From NCBI GenBank assembly GCA_020747015.1, contig JAGTJM010000008.1, positions 124,001 through 188,000 of the forward strand: a stretch of DNA of 64,000 nt, read 5' to 3'. This document shows positions 21,057-34,020 of this stretch, piece after piece. The notes beneath the pieces were generated by a model, which saw only the letters and a program-made list of their open reading frames with translations, made no database searches and had not been told where the DNA came from. This DNA is from Pyrenochaeta sp. MPI-SDFR-AT-0127 (lineage: Eukaryota; Ascomycota; Dothideomycetes; Pleosporales; Cucurbitariaceae). The stretch's first letter is position 1, and the number at the start of each line of letters is the position of its first letter. The translations under genes were made by a program, and so were the position numbers.

Positions 21057-24000
21057 ATGTTCCGTGTGCCCTCGTCAACACCGCCCTCGACACCAGGCTA
21101 TCGTCGCCAGAGCCGCAATGGCCCATCGACAACACCTGCTGGCCCGCCCCCCGACCAGTCCATCTATCCCTCGTCCACCCCAGCCGGGCCACCACCAGCC
21201 ATGAACAGCTTGTTCAGCACCTCGCACCCAAACTTCGACCAGCCCAGCCACTTCGACTTTGGCGACTCCACATTTGGCAGCTCGCCGCCCAAGCATGGCT
21301 TGTTCGAGGGCATCGGCTCAGGCTCAATTGGCACGTCGACCTCAGGCCGGCCGGGCGTGCAGCGGGGGCGCACCACCAGCGCGGGAGGCGCAGGGTTTCG
21401 CGTGCCCAGCAGCTCACCAGACGGCGAGTACGACGAAGACGAAGATGATATGGACGAGGACGAGGATGAGGATGAGGAAGAAGACATGGACGACGACGAT
21501 GAGGGCTCAGAGGAGGAAGAGCAGTATGCGGCACAACGGCGCGCAAAGATCCAAAACAGCTTCTCGCAATCCGTCGCATCCAGAACCAGCGCAAGCGAGC
21601 TCGAGCCAGGCCCAACGCTGGTGCAGGCAGGCGCAAAACAGACGCAATTCGACCTCCTGGCCCTGGCCAAGGGACTGACGCCCGCTGTTGATCGTGCTGC
21701 ACTACAAGAGCCCGACGACGTGATCCTCGAGACGGAGCGCTTGGTGGAGAAGGTGCACGAGTCGCTTCACTCGGACACGCCTGAGCAGAGGGCCGATGTG
21801 CTTGGACAAGTCGCCCAAGAGTTGGCAACACTGTGGCAATCTTCATCCAAGAAAGCATCAAAACCAAACTTGTCTTCAAGTCGGGCGGGAGGCGCGGTTG
21901 GCCTCTCCCATGCCAGCCGGTTGGCGAACCTTTTGCTCATCATCCACCATCCGCCACCAATCCAACACCAGCAACGAGCCTCCGCTCTGTCGCTCGTCCC
22001 TACACGATCCGAATTGAGACACTACACGCCTGTCCCGAAAATTCTGCTCGACTGGCTGAACAATACCTACTCGGGTGTCTCAGAGGTGGAGCTGGTCTTG
22101 AAGGAGTCGCGCGGATACTCCAGGAATGCATCCTTCTGGGAGGCTGTGCATGTCACGGCCGTTCGAGGCAACTTTGCGCAGACGCTGCAGCTCCTGCAAG
22201 GCGCCAATCTGGAAGTCGCGGAGACGGCCCAACACGACGGACTCGGCAATACCGGATATACCGGCGCCCATCTTCGATTTGCAAATGATGCGCTTCGTGC
22301 AGCCGTCGACGTCCTGCGCGAGTGCCCGGCGGTTGCTTCCGGAGACTGGGACATCAAGGGTCATGATTGGAACATCTACAGACAACGCGTCCATCACGTC
22401 TACGTCAACCTCCAAGAATTCGCTGAAGGCGAGAGTGTGAGTCGACAGTCGGTCTCACAACCATTCCAGGCGTCTCACTTTGGCATATCTCAGTCCCAGG
22501 CGAGCTTCCAACTGAGCGTGGCCAGCCGAAAAGCGGAGAGCAAGGTGCCCTGGTCAGTGTACGAGAACCTGCGAAAGCTCTATCAGTTGCTGCTTGGTAA
22601 TGAGGAGGAGATTCTTACCATCTCAGCAGATTGGATTGAAGCTGCGCTAGGACTGACCATATGGTGGAACGGAGAGGACGATGATGTTGTACAGGGCACC
22701 CTTGCAGCTAGCCGTCGGTCGTTGATGCGATCGCAACGCGTGCGACCTGTTGACGTGACTCCTGTCAAAGCATACTGTCAGCGCATGTCGGCTGCGCTGG
22801 CAGCGGTAATCGAGAACAGCGATGAAGACTTCAGTGTCAGTACCACAGACCAATTCGAAGTCGGGCTGGCTTGCATCATGGACGACAACATTGAAGCTGT
22901 TCTGCAAATCCTCCGCGGTTGGTCACTTACGGTCGCTGCTGCTGTCGCCGAGCTTGCAAGCGCTGGAGGCTGGTTCACGCGGGCGAACGGCCTCATGGAC
23001 CAGTTTGACCAGAGCGATCTAATGGTATTGAGCTACAACGAACAACAGCCAAGAGGCGTGACAAAAGATGACTTGCAGATCGCATACTCAAATCTTCTTG
23101 CCTCGAAAGGCAAACTGACGAGCCAAAAAGGTCGGACATCCGAGGGATGGGAGATTGCGATTCAGGTGCTGGGAAGGCTAGATGATAGTATCACAGCCAA
23201 CGAGCGCATTGAGCGGATACTCAATGAGCTGCCTCTCGAGTCAGCGGCAAGGGTAGACAAGATCACACAGCTCTGCCACAGCATGGGTCTTGAGCAACAT
23301 GCCCTGTCGATAGCCCAGGTAATTTTATCCAAGTCGAACCTCAAGCCTCGAGCTAACTTGTACAGAAATATGCCGACCACCTCCGCACAAACACAGAGAG
23401 TTATGGCGATACCCTTCTCTACTACGCACGCGCCCATGACGCACCGAAGATTCAAGAAGTCCTCCGCGTCCTAGTCGCCCACTGTCTTGTGAAATCAATA
23501 GCCTATCCTCCGGTTGCCGAACTCGATGAATCGCTCAGTTCACTCATCACATCACCTAAGCAAACTTTGACGAAGCTTGCAAGCCTTGACTCGGAAGCTG
23601 CTGCATTGCTCTCAAATCACCTTAGTGGCTACGCAACGATACGCAAATTCTACGACCTAAGGGATGAAGAAGTGCTCTTGAAGGCAGGCGAAAAACCTGC
23701 ACACCGACCAATGGCACGGAAACGTGCCGCTGCCAACGCGCTCATGGTCATCATCGCAAGCGCAGCGTCCAGCATCCGAGGAGGACTGTACGACCCAGAG
23801 ATAGAAACTGTGGTTCAAGTCGACGTCCTCCTGCCCTTGCTAGGCGAGGCACTCATCTTTGTGAACCAGCCAAAACGCACGCTAACCCTTCGCCACCTCT
23901 ACGACCTCCTTGCCGCACTCGAGGACCTCGATACCGCGCCAGGCATGATTCGCGCCCAATGCGAAGAGGTCCTTTACACCACTCTCTTCTCCGCGCATGA

Positions 24001-24307
24001 CCCCAACTCCTCTCAGCAACTACCAAACCCACGCCATATGCTACAGAAATCCACATCGAATCTAACGACCGCCTCAAGTCAATACTCGTTAATAGGATCA
24101 GTAGACTTTGGCTCGGCAGACGGCCAGAGCACAGAAGGAAGTGCCGTGCTCGTCAAGGGTGGACATGTTGATGAAAGCAAGCGTGGTTGGGACTGGCGCA
24201 GGGGATTCGGCAAGGAAGCCAAGGCTGAGGATATAGTAAGGGTCTTACGTTTGGGCATCGCTCGGGAGATTGGGCGGGCATTTACTGATGGCGAAGTTAC
24301 TGCCTGA
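21057..24307 (+). CDS. NUP85: Nuclear pore complex protein Nup85
   Basis: Two exons, 21057-23318 and 23366-24307, with a 47-bp intron; 1067 residues. Nup85 is a core scaffold nucleoporin of the Y (Nup84/Nup107) complex, pairing with Seh1 and branching towards Nup120 at the nuclear envelope. The first ~165 residues are disordered: Ser/Pro/Gly with several STPAGPPP repeats, then a near-uninterrupted Asp/Glu run (residues ~122-160). The rest is an all-helical ACE1-type fold. Recognisable family segments include ELRHYTPVPKILLDWLN, ASFWEAVHVTAVRGNF, ESKVPWSVYENLRKLYQLLL, and after the intron KYADHLRTNTESYGDTLLYYARA. The C-terminus ends in WDWRRGFGKEAKAEDIVRVLRLGIA. The 5' ATG lies in TGTTCC context after a TTG-rich leader. 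The long acidic run is typical of filamentous ascomycete Nup85 proteins. Confidence 0.9.
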
Positions 24308-24690
24308 TCGGGGTTGCGAGAGCTAGGAGCCATGCTGTAGATTACTTTTCGGAATTGATACCACAGTGTTAAACATAGCGCTGGGAATGGCGCAATAAAA
24401 CAAAAGGCACATGGGCAAGATCAGTCTTGGCTATGTGTAGTCTTTCTACGACTTGTGTGTCCAGAACTTTGATGGTTTGAAAACTCATCACGTATGACTC
24501 TGATGTGTTGTGAAAGTAAAATTGGAAGCAGTCCCCACCCAGCCTTTCTCGTCATCCGACACGAGACTAGGAATGAGAATCGTGCAAGAAGAAGCTACAG
24601 CCCTTTCCACCGCATCAGAGAATAGATAATCACACTTGCAAACTCAACACCAAAACCCCTTCCCCCTTTCCCACGTCTTACCCCCCAATT
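24308..24690. other. Convergent intergenic region (NUP85 / tyrosinase)
   Basis: 3' trailers of two convergent genes; AT- and C-rich, with no gene seen. Confidence 0.6.
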
Positions 24691-26025
24691 CTACGCATAA
24701 ACATAGCACAGCGGTCCCGCAGTGGTAGAAAAGAACTGACTACTGGCAAGCCCATTCTTACCATCAGGCGCAACAACATCCATCCACTGCAGATCTGTCG
24801 CTTTACCTCGCGGACTGTTCGGGTTCTGCCAGTTGGTTCCTCCTATTCGTGCACACAGATTAGCAACCACTCTCGTATCGTTTTTGTGTTTTTTTTTCAT
24901 CACAGAGATATTAGAGGGGGATCTTACCTTCATACATACTTGCTCTACTCTTCACCTGGGCCTCGAGATAATTGGCCCACTGCCACCAGTGCCGATCCAC
25001 CTGGCCATGGTGCAGCCAGAAGGTCGGGTCGCCGGGTGAGACGTATACGTCGCCTCCCGGGTCACCCCAGATTGAGTAGTGACCCCCAATATGGAGGGCT
25101 GTGGCGCGGGCACCCGGGTCCTGCAGGCTGTCTTGGAACTTGCCGATTGCGCTGCTGCTAGTGATATGGCTGAGCACATCTTTGGGAAGGAGGAATTGGG
25201 AGCTGAAGAAGTTGCTGACGTCGCGGCGGAGACAGCGCGGGTTGTCACCGTATCCGTCGGCGCGTGGGTTGTTCTTGATGCCCAGTTTGGGGTCCATGGT
25301 GGGCATCACGGGGCCTAGGTGGGTAGTCATGTTGCCGAATGGTCCTTTTGTCACGCACCCGCCGCCAGGTCCGGCAGGGACTTGCTGGCTACCTATGAAT
25401 GCTCCTGAGTGTGCCACTGCCTCACCGTTGCCACTCATGCTCCACTCGTCGCCGTTAAAGATGGGTGAGTTGACAATGTCGGTGTACTTTGCCCAGTTCC
25501 AGTATGGTTGGTAGCCCTTGTAGGCGCACTCGGTGCGCAGTGCCGTCTCGTAGGCCCAGACGTAGTAGCGGTGCCAGTGCAGGAAGTTTGCGGTGGCATG
25601 AACCGATGGAGTCTGGTTCATGTGCACAACCACAAAGTCATCGTAGCGGCTCTTTGCGCCAGGATATTTGCTTGCTGATAGCTTGCTAGGTTTTTCTAGA
25701 ATGCATTTCACAGCTCGAGTGTATTCCTTCCTTTCGTCTTTGGTCAAGTCGCCACTGGTACTTGTTAGTACAAGTACACGAAGGTTATGGCGAAAGCCAC
25801 TTACAATTCTTTCCTGACCGCGACGGTGTTCTTGTTGCATGCTGAAGGGCGCGTGAGGCCATCAGAAAGCGTTCCGTCGAGGACTTTATAGGCGTTGGCG
25901 AGGGCTTGCTTTTGGACGTCGTCAAGAGTAAGTGCAGCCTGCCTCTTGGTAAATGGCCATGCGGACGTGCTCGAGAAGAGACACGAGGACGCCAGAAGGG
26001 CGTTAATCACCGATTTGCCAGCCAT
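24691..26025 (-). CDS. Secreted tyrosinase-family copper enzyme
   Basis: Three exons on the minus strand, 25805-26025, 24928-25754 and 24691-24842, with 50- and 85-bp introns; 399 residues. A type-3 copper oxidase fold (phenol or catechol oxidation). A hydrophobic signal peptide (MAGKSVINALLASSCLFSS) is followed by WPFTKR, a Kex2-type processing site, so it should be secreted. The CuA region shows HATANFLHWHRYYVWAYE. The CuB region shows ALHIGGHYSIWG, then DPTFWLHHGQVDRHWWQWA. The first intron was placed at the CAG giving VRKEFGDLTKDER; a CAAG acceptor six bases upstream would add two residues. There is no long C-terminal shielding domain as in melanin tyrosinases, so it fits the short fungal tyrosinases that sit in secondary-metabolite or peptide-modifying clusters. 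No tailoring genes lie nearby. The substrate is unknown. Confidence 0.88.
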
Positions 26026-29000
26026 GCTTACCCCGTGGTTGGGTGCTTAGGGTACGGGTTTCGCAGCTTTTATGGGTATGGCCCAGCCTCGTTCATACTT
26101 TCTGCCCGGGGTGGCTCTACTGTTCCATACTAACCCTCGTGGTGAGCTGTCTAATTAGAGGGTCAGCCGATAGAGGCGGTTGTATTGGTGTTATTGTCGA
26201 CAACAAGGACATGTATTCTCGAGATGATACTGCCGAAGATACACTGCAAGAGGAAGTGATGTGTCTCCATGTTTACGAGAAGTTTCAAAGAGGCATACAG
26301 GCCGTCCAATAACGATGCATGAGTTAGACGAGGTGTTTGCCTTGAAATGCTCCTGACTGGTTGCGATATAGATCCTGGGAAGTGCTCAAGCTGACACAAT
26401 GCCTGACCGCTTCTTCATCGGTAGACAATAGTATTTTCTGTTCGATGTCTCAGCACTAAGGTCTTGAACATGACGTTCCACAATACATTGTGAGTGAGGG
26501 GTTGGCCACTTCCTAGTGGCCGACAACTCTATCCAAGAACTAATGCTCTGTACGCACCGGATGATGTCCATAAATTACAGTCGATGGAGCAGAAAATTTC
26601 ATTGTGTTGTGAGCTGTTGCAGGATCTGCCAAGTGCTGCAAGATTGAAAGCTTCATGAGGCACGCAGCCGAGCCGAATTCTGGCCCGGTTTCAGAACTGC
26701 TAAGTGCTCCTCGTCGACATTTGGAACACAATTGGAAGTCGCCGCAGCCGTTTACACGCCGATATGAAAACATTCCGACTGGCCACTATCAACTGTGGAG
26801 TGGTAGTATCGGTTAAGGTGACCCCTGAAACTCCATTCTGCCGAATGCACCTACTCGTCTAACATACCGAAGCGAACCTGTAGAAGACCAACATAAATTG
26901 CAGGTAATCATCTCCAAAGCTGTTGAGTGCCGTAAACTTCAACGTAAAGTTGTGTGCTAAGCCATTCGTGCGGGGAAGTCCCAGTCTCATCTCCTGCAAA
27001 TAACGATAGGGCTTTCGGCAGTCGTTGTACAGTCGGCGCACATGGCATCATATACCATGTGTGTGATCCGGATATAATTGATGCAAGTCATAGTTGATGT
27101 GACACATGACATCCTCTGTAGGATTTACGTGCTGCCAAACCGGCCAGCGAAGCCATCCGTGTACTGAAAAAACAAAGATAGCTGGTATTGCACCACACTA
27201 CCAGTACAACAGGCTGGCATGCAATGTATGATGCACAACTCTAGATGGTCAGCTGCGCCTCTCTGGGAGTTGCGGTCATCTGCTGTCATATCAACAACGT
27301 CGTGCAACAGTCGTCGTTGCCTCACACATTGAAGCCAGGGCGAAATATAATCTTGAATGATAAAGATCTCCACAATGGTAGACGATTGTTGGAGAATACA
27401 GAAGATTGCCCATGATTCATCATATGTGATGCATCATCTATCAAACGGTTGTAATCCTTCGTGATGGTTGCGACGAGAGAAGATGAAATAGGCGAAGGGT
27501 GGTGTGTGTCAAGATGATCAAACTTATAGCTGTGCTAGAGGTACCGAGGGGTCCCTAAAATAGGGGTCAAAGATGACTGGGATATTGGAAAGAAGAAATA
27601 TCTATTGTACGGCTTGCTCAGTGCGGAGATGCCGAGGACTTGTGAAGGATCTGCACTGAATTTATTCATGGTCCTTGAAGAAGATGACATTACATGGGTG
27701 ATGGGACCATATTAGAGCCTCTTGGGGCTACAGAGCGGGTCTCTGATGACCAAGGTTGCATAAGCAGCCTGACAGAGTTCCTGTTCCACTATGCGAGGTG
27801 GCCGTGTATTGCTGTGAGAAGGTGTTGTTAACAATTACAGCTAGATTGATTGACGAGGCCCAGCCGTGCCAATGTCGCATTTTTGAACGTCGTGTACCAT
27901 GATGAAAATCGGAGCTGCATTTGGCATGTGCCACAGCTGATGTTGGAAAGCACAGAAAGGAGATAGTGATGTAGTTCTGATATCAGCGGGATGTGGTGAA
28001 ACCTTAAAGCTGTTGTAGTTGCTCCGTGGCTTCGACGAACCAGGCCGAATGAGCACCAAAGTGGTAGCACGTGAGCGCGTGTTGCGGGGGCGTCGCAAAT
28101 ATGCCGACGCGAGGGGGCGACATGGATCAGCAACGCCCAATTTCACGGCAACCAGGAACCGTGTCATGGTCGACAGTGCGTCCTCTCCAGCTGCGAATCC
28201 CATCACCGCGCAGGGAACGGGTGGCAGCCTTGTTCCACAGTTGAACGACAATCGGTCCTTTGGATTTGCTTTTGCCCTCTCAGGGGCACGGCAAACGGCT
28301 TCTGGATGGCACCCTAACGAACGGCCGCGTCTCCTTGATTCGTGGACTCGAGCAATGTGCGGACCATGGCTGTTGCACGGCGACTTTGGCCTGCTTTTCT
28401 CAAAGTCTCTTGGGTGGCTGGCCAAAGCTTGTGCTGTCCCGAGGGAAGAATAGAGCAGTGCGCAAGGGCAGACTGGGAGTCATCACCTCGGGCTATCATC
28501 ACTTTTGCATCAAAGTTCCATCAAGTCGACGAGCAGTTGAGACAGAATGTGTATGGGATATCGCCTCCGCATCCTACCTCTCACAGTCGCGGTTGATTCT
28601 CGTCTCAACGACTATGCGGCTGGACATCGCACCAGCGCCATCAGCCCTTTGGCTTTCCGTCCTCGTTTCACAACTTGCATAACTAGGTCTGGGACCAGGT
28701 CGGGGGACTGCGCTTTGTCTTCCGGGCTGACTCTTAAAGCCTTGAAGTGGCTTAGCGGAACATGTGATATCGCGTTCATATTTGTCGCGTCCAATCGCGT
28801 CCGCCATTCACTCCACCCCCGGTCGTTGGACAAGGTAGCGGCCTCCCTGAGGAGTCGGGTATATATACACAGCTGCAGTCTCCCAGTACCTGTCTGTTAT
28901 CGCCCTTGTCTCTGCCTTACGACGTGTCTGCCTAAGGATCATCATCGGTTACTGTTGCTTGCGTGGATAGATTCGTAACCTGCTGCCTGTGCAAGACAAA

Positions 29001-29075
29001 GTATAAATTCTCACAACGCCTCATCAACAAAATCCTTCCCCTCATCCGAGTGTGCGCACAGCCATCAACTCCGTC
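26026..29075. other. 3 kb gene-poor region
   Basis: No supported gene. The left two thirds are moderately AT-rich with short frames only. The right third is GC-richer with a 194-codon minus frame (27841-28425) of no recognisable kind. I found no terminal inverted repeats or transposase motifs. The right end contains the promoter and leader of the BTB gene. Confidence 0.5.
28860..28867 (+). promoter_or_regulatory. Candidate TATA box of the BTB gene
   Basis: TATATATA followed by CAC, about 210 bp upstream of the BTB start codon and just before a CT-rich stretch. The position fits a core promoter with a leader of roughly 170 bases. Confidence 0.4.
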
Positions 29076-29942
29076 ATGTTCTCATCAAACCGAACGCGAT
29101 ATCAAGAGGGAAGTTTCTCGAAACATCGAGCAAGCAAGTCGAAATCACACAAGAAGAACCCTTCATTTAGGGAGTCGTCAAGGAAGGTAGAGAGACTCGC
29201 ACAGCAAGCTCAGGTTTCATCGCCGCAATCAAACCAAACATCACCAACTCTTGGAAGGTGAGCATTGCTATCATTGACTGGTCTTTTGATGGTTTTGCTG
29301 ACAACATCCATCAGTGCAATCATCACAATCTCTGTCGGCCATGAGCAACGACTCTTCGCAGCACATGAAGATGTGCTATCCCACTCTCCGTGGTTCCAAG
29401 CTGCTTGTAACGGTCAGTTCTTCCAAACGACCAACAAGCGGATCGACCTTCCCGACGAAGACCCTGAAGTGTTCTCCTCGATCCTCGAGTATCTTTACAA
29501 AGGCGACTACTATCCTCGCATGGAGTATGACAAGAAGCGCAATAGCTGGAACCTCGAAGATGGTGGTAACGGCAACGGTACCAACGAAGCCATTATCCAC
29601 TCCGCGGCTGGACCAATCTTGAAGGACACTGTCGTTTACTGCCAGGCAGAGAAATATGGACTTCAGGAGCTGAAGAAACTCGCTCTGAAGAAGCAAGGTC
29701 TCCAGTCCGGCATTCAGTGCTCCACAATCTTGACATCTGCTCGCTTTGCTTATGCCAATACACCCGACAATGACTCGAAACTTCGAGCACACTATCTCGC
29801 GCTCATTATTCGAGCACGACACACCTTCAAGCGCAGCGGCACGATGCAAAACGAGATGGAGAACGGCGGCAGATTGTTTTTTGATCTGTTCGTCGCCATG
29901 GTGAACCACATGGATGACTTGTCGCAAAAGTCGCCACGCTAG
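29076..29942 (+). CDS. BTB/POZ domain protein
   Basis: Two exons, 29076-29257 and 29315-29942, with a 57-bp intron; 269 residues. The basic, Ser/Lys-rich N-terminus (residues 1-60) is disordered. The BTB/POZ fold begins at the splice junction: AIITISVGHEQRLFAAHEDVL, then SPWFQAACNGQF, then DEDPEVFSSILEYLYKGDYYP, the usual sequence of BTB strands and helices. A helical C-terminus (YCQAEKYGLQELKKLALKK) follows, as in the large fungal family of short BTB proteins. BTB domains mediate dimerisation and often Cullin-3 binding. This one lacks a BACK, Kelch or zinc-finger partner, so the specific role is unknown. The start is the first ATG in frame, MFSSNRTRYQEG, with TATA-like sequence upstream. Confidence 0.88.
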
Positions 29943-32245
29943 GCTTCCATCACCCCTTTTCATCGGATTCATTCGGAACAACCTTCATCTCATCTCTGCC
30001 TGTTTCCATCTCTTTGCTATCTACCTCCCCTTTCTTAGACTTGCACTTGTCGCCGACACTGCCTCGTGTCGCATCCACGTGCACCACTCTTCTCGCCATC
30101 ACTCTGACTCACACTTTGCAACACATTGATTCGTCATTTCCCCAGCGATCAACACATCGAAACAACCTAATGATTTTCTTTACGATAAACGCAATCAGCG
30201 TCTGACCGCTCGTACATTGCTGCTTTACTTTTCTTGTACATACTCTTTACATTGTGCAGCTTCGCGGTGCTCAAGTCACCGTCGAGGCTGATTTGCTATT
30301 TGTGTCATTTTTGTAAGGCGTTCAGGTTCAGAGATACCATTCTGGCACTCTTTTAGCCACACGTTGTACACTATATTTTCCTTCTTGTTTCCCTACTGAC
30401 TGTTGGTACTCTGGCTGTATTCTTTACCTGTTCGCGCTTGTCATATTTTCAGGCCACAAATTGTCAGCGAGCCAGCAGGCCTTCATTCAAACTCGCATCG
30501 CAAAAAAGAAAACAAGCATCAGAAGTGCCTATGGCACGGCAGCACGTGAGCTGTTTCTATTCTTCCTTCCCATCCGTTCAAGAGCTCGAACGGGTATCAC
30601 GGTCAACAAAAGCCGTCATTGGGGGGCCTGATCTGCAGGTCAGTTGGCACGAAATTGTAACACCGAGAGTTTTGTATCTTGTCATTTTGATCTCTAGGGC
30701 GTTCGATGGTAGTTATCATCACTTTGACGAATCAAATTGTGAGCAGAGCAGTACATTGACCAACTTGCACATGTGATGCATCTCTATTTCCGTGCAGCGT
30801 TTTCGCAATCCCAGATAGATACTGTCCCCAGAGTAATTCCTCGTATCCAGCCTCACGGCTAATGCTGGTGTTCTTGTACATCACAGCCTCACGCGATCCA
30901 TGAAGTATCTGGCTTGGCTGATATCATTGGTCGGAACTCGGCACCAGTGAACTATACACAGCCTTGATATCGACATATATCAACCACGCCTTGCCTCAGA
31001 TGAGTGTTCAGTATTCCACAAGTTCAAATCCACAAACATAAAACTACTTGTCATCATGGGCTTTTCACTCAGCCCTGAAGCACCACCACCACACTCAATC
31101 ACCACAATCAGCGCAAAACGTACCGGAGGCAAATCGATTCCGAAGCGATACCGTAAATATCACAAAAAGAAGAAAGCACCAAAGGACAAAGGTGAAATCG
31201 CGAGCAAGGGGGCACACATCCTCATCAAAGCGGTAAGGGCCGTGGTCGAGGGCATCCGCTAGCACCGCCTTGAGAGGGGTAAACTTGCAGGACCAGGATG
31301 TTGGGGGCGTAGAGGGGTATGAAGGAGAGAAGGACAAGGTGCGTGCTACTGCAGAGTATCAAGGGCTTGTCTGGCCCACTCTCAAGCTATGGTGAGGTTA
31401 CCATTAGCAAGCACGCTATTGCACGCCATACAAGGATGGTGTGAACCAAAGAGGCGGGACGCAGGAATGATTTGTCTCACTCCAAGCCGGGGCTAAGACA
31501 CGTCGTATTATTCAAGTCGCCCAAAACCGCGGGAGTATGATGTAGCCGGGTCGTGCGCGCGAAGGACTAGAAGTACCCCGAGGCCGCGCACTCCGGTCAG
31601 CGAAACTATCCAATAGTGTACCGCAGAGATATTATGGGGATATCTTCTTATAGCCTGGTTACAGTCTTCAAGCGTCACGGCGGCTTAGACACCTTGACAC
31701 GGTGCGAGGACAAGACGCCACTTCGGGTTTTAGCCAGGATGATCTCCTCAACACATCTACCCGAAGCGAGGCAATGAAAGCGATGTGTCGCGTTGGGCTC
31801 CGAGTGGGGTAGAATGATTGATAGGGTGGGAGGGGGGCCGCGGGGACCAGGAAAGAACTTTGGAACGCGATATCAGCTGATAGGGCGAAGACGTGTCTGT
31901 GCGGGACGCGGCGCGGGACAGGAACACCAATTGGTCGCGGAACACAACCGGTGTGTCATGTACATGAACAAGGGATGCAAGGAGAATAATGAAATATTAC
32001 GGAGACGTTTGATAGTCCCACCTCTTATCATTGCATCGGTATCTATGGCCGGTTTTCTTCTCCACGTAGAGCCGACAGCGTGTAGTGGTGAAGCGACGCC
32101 TGATTCTGCGTTTGAGGACAGCGGTACTAACTGTGAAACTGTGCAATTGTACGTGCGCGTCAACCAGTGATGTGTCGCGGTGTACAACCGATGAATGATG
32201 AGCCGTAGGCTTTTGAATAGGCAGTAGGGCAGGAGAGATTAGGCA
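29943..32245. other. Gene-poor region between BTB gene and CSN12-like gene
   Basis: CT-rich 3' trailer of the BTB gene, then intergenic sequence with one small possible gene (31056-31262, listed separately). The stretch 31.4-32.2 kb has no coding signal that I can defend. Confidence 0.5.
31056..31262 (+). CDS. Possible small basic protein (68 residues)
   Basis: An ATG in a good context (atcATGg) opens a 68-codon frame. The first 25 residues are Ser/Pro-rich; the middle is strongly basic (KRYRKYHKKKKAPKDKGE); the end is a possible amphipathic helix (KGAHILIKAVRAVVEGIR). A TATA-like stretch lies about 80 bp upstream. No family is recognised. The block of lysines and the terminal helix look more protein-like than neighbouring frames, but the length gives little statistical support. 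Confidence 0.25.
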   Translation: MGFSLSPEAPPPHSITTISAKRTGGKSIPKRYRKYHKKKKAPKDKGEIASKGAHILIKAVRAVVEGIR

Positions 32246-34020
32246 TCAGACCCCTGTTCCGGGGAAGGCACCCTTCTTGTTTAGAACCACCATAGCGTGC
32301 TCGCGTGAAATGTAGCCCTTCATAAGGCCCTGTCAATCATGTCAGCTTGATATATTATGTAGGTATGATTAGCAAGATTGCTTGGCAATGGCATTTGCCT
32401 TAGAAAAGGCCGCTCATGCTGCCAAGACTATGAGAATACGCAATCATGATCATGGATGGCGAGCAGAGATTTTGAATGGTAATCCTGAGAAACGCTGCAT
32501 GCATACCTTGTATATCTGGTTTGCCAGCAAGCATTCGACCTCGTCGTCCTCCACAGCTTGGCCACTGCCTTCACCGGCGATGCCCATCCTGAGGGCTGTT
32601 GCAAAGTTAGCCAGTGGTATTCTCGACTTCCTTATTCTGTCCTTCTCCGTCTGGCCTTCCTTCAGATCATCAAAGCCTCCGGCTAAGTAGACCTTTCGGA
32701 GAAGATTGCGCAAAGCGATATCCCGGCTTCGTTCTAGGGTCAGAAAGATACGACGCCTGACGAACTCGGGCTCGCCGTCTGCGAGGGCCTTGTCAAAGCC
32801 TGTGAGGTCGCCTCGTTTGATACATTGAACTAGTGGTCCAAAAATGCGTTCTAAACGTGGAGCTGTGGCGAGAAGGACAGCAGAAGGGATCTTGTGCTGT
32901 GTGATGAGTCGACAAGGGATCAGGTAGGTAAGGATCAGGCTAAGCCAGTTAACTTTTTGCTTCGATGCGTTCCGCGCATTCCTTCTTACGATTTGTTTTG
33001 TTGAGATCGTGACCAACAAGACTCCCAGGCTCCCTGCAAGCTCTTCTCCGCCTAGATGATGTCAGAATAAGGACTAGGTCCGTAATGGTTGCGGCCCACC
33101 TTTGCATAGTCCTCTTGTAGGAACGCAAGGACTCCCAGGTAGTATCTGTATGTGACTCGATGCGCTCTCGGATACAGCTCGAAAGGCGGAAGATCAGATT
33201 GCGCCTCGATGGATCGCACAACGTTTTTGGAAAGGCTAATGGCTTTTAGCTGTGAGCACGTACGTTAGCATTGAATGTGATTGGCTTTTCACTAGAATCG
33301 GTCACCTTGAAGTACGTTTTGAACTGAAGATTAGCGATGCAATATACACCCCACTTGCGAGACTCTGATAGATCTGGATTTCTGAAATTGGGTCAGAGAC
33401 AACGGGAAAGGATGGAATTGGTTTATGTCGCACCTGTCGCCCAGACAGAGAGCAAATATTCTATTGAAGACTCGCGCAGCTTCCTCGAGCTTCTGATTCT
33501 GCGCAACGGTGCTCACTATGTCGTCTGAGAAGCCTGTGTTGAAGGTAACAGATTTCGACTTGGCCAAATATTCGTCTGCTCTAATAGCAATCTTTCTAAG
33601 GTGATTTGCGGTGAAGTACAGTGTGAAGATGGCCCATGCTGGCAACAGTCCTCCTGATATATGTTTGATGAAGTTGCCAGTCAAGTCCTTCCAAGTATCG
33701 TACACAGCGACGTACTGGCGGTCTCCAAGTCTACCTTGGTTCGCTGCCTCATCTGCCCTTATGATTTGGTTTACTGCGCGCCAGTAGCTCACAATGATGT
33801 CGACCCAGGCCTGACTCTCCTTAGGCGACATTCGTGTATTCTTGTTGTACTTGAGCGCATAGCGGACGTCGCCCTCGATCTTATCTTCGTTCGATGCGCG
33901 GTAGAAGTCGTAGAGACGGCCTGGATCATGCGCAGGAGCGATGGGACTTAGGAAGTCTGCGACAGGCTGGGCCAGACCCGTCGCATAGGCTTCCTGGAAA
34001 GGCACGAGTGCAGCCTGCAT
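32246..34020 (-). CDS. CSN12: CSN12/Thp1-like PCI domain protein
   Basis: Six exons on the minus strand: 33434-34020, 33306-33381, 33100-33249, 32990-33051, 32507-32939, 32246-32329; 463 residues. Introns are 52, 56, 48, 50 and 177 bp. Family landmarks in order are HDPGRLYDFYRASN, RRADEYLAKS-type helices, FKTYFKLKAISLSKNVVRSI across intron 2, YYLGVLAFLQEDYAK, LILTYLIPCRLITQHKIP after intron 4, RGDLTGFDKAL and the PCI winged-helix end. The last exon encodes GLMKGYISREHAMVVLNKKG, the usual PCI-domain close. Homologues associate with the COP9 signalosome (Csn12) or the TREX-2/Thp1-Sac3 mRNA export module, with Sem1/Dss1. The start is the ATG opening MQAALVPFQEAY; the frame continues upstream only from a GTG. 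It is divergent from the eL20 gene. Confidence 0.9.

Noticed and set aside
27841..28425. 194-codon minus frame upstream of the BTB gene
   Set aside because: No domain, composition typical of GC-rich antisense, and it sits in the BTB promoter region.
33240..33270. 14- or 28-nt intron in the CSN12-like gene at GTACGTGC
   Set aside because: Too short; that GTACGT lies inside a normal 56-bp intron whose branch point TGCTAAC directly precedes it.
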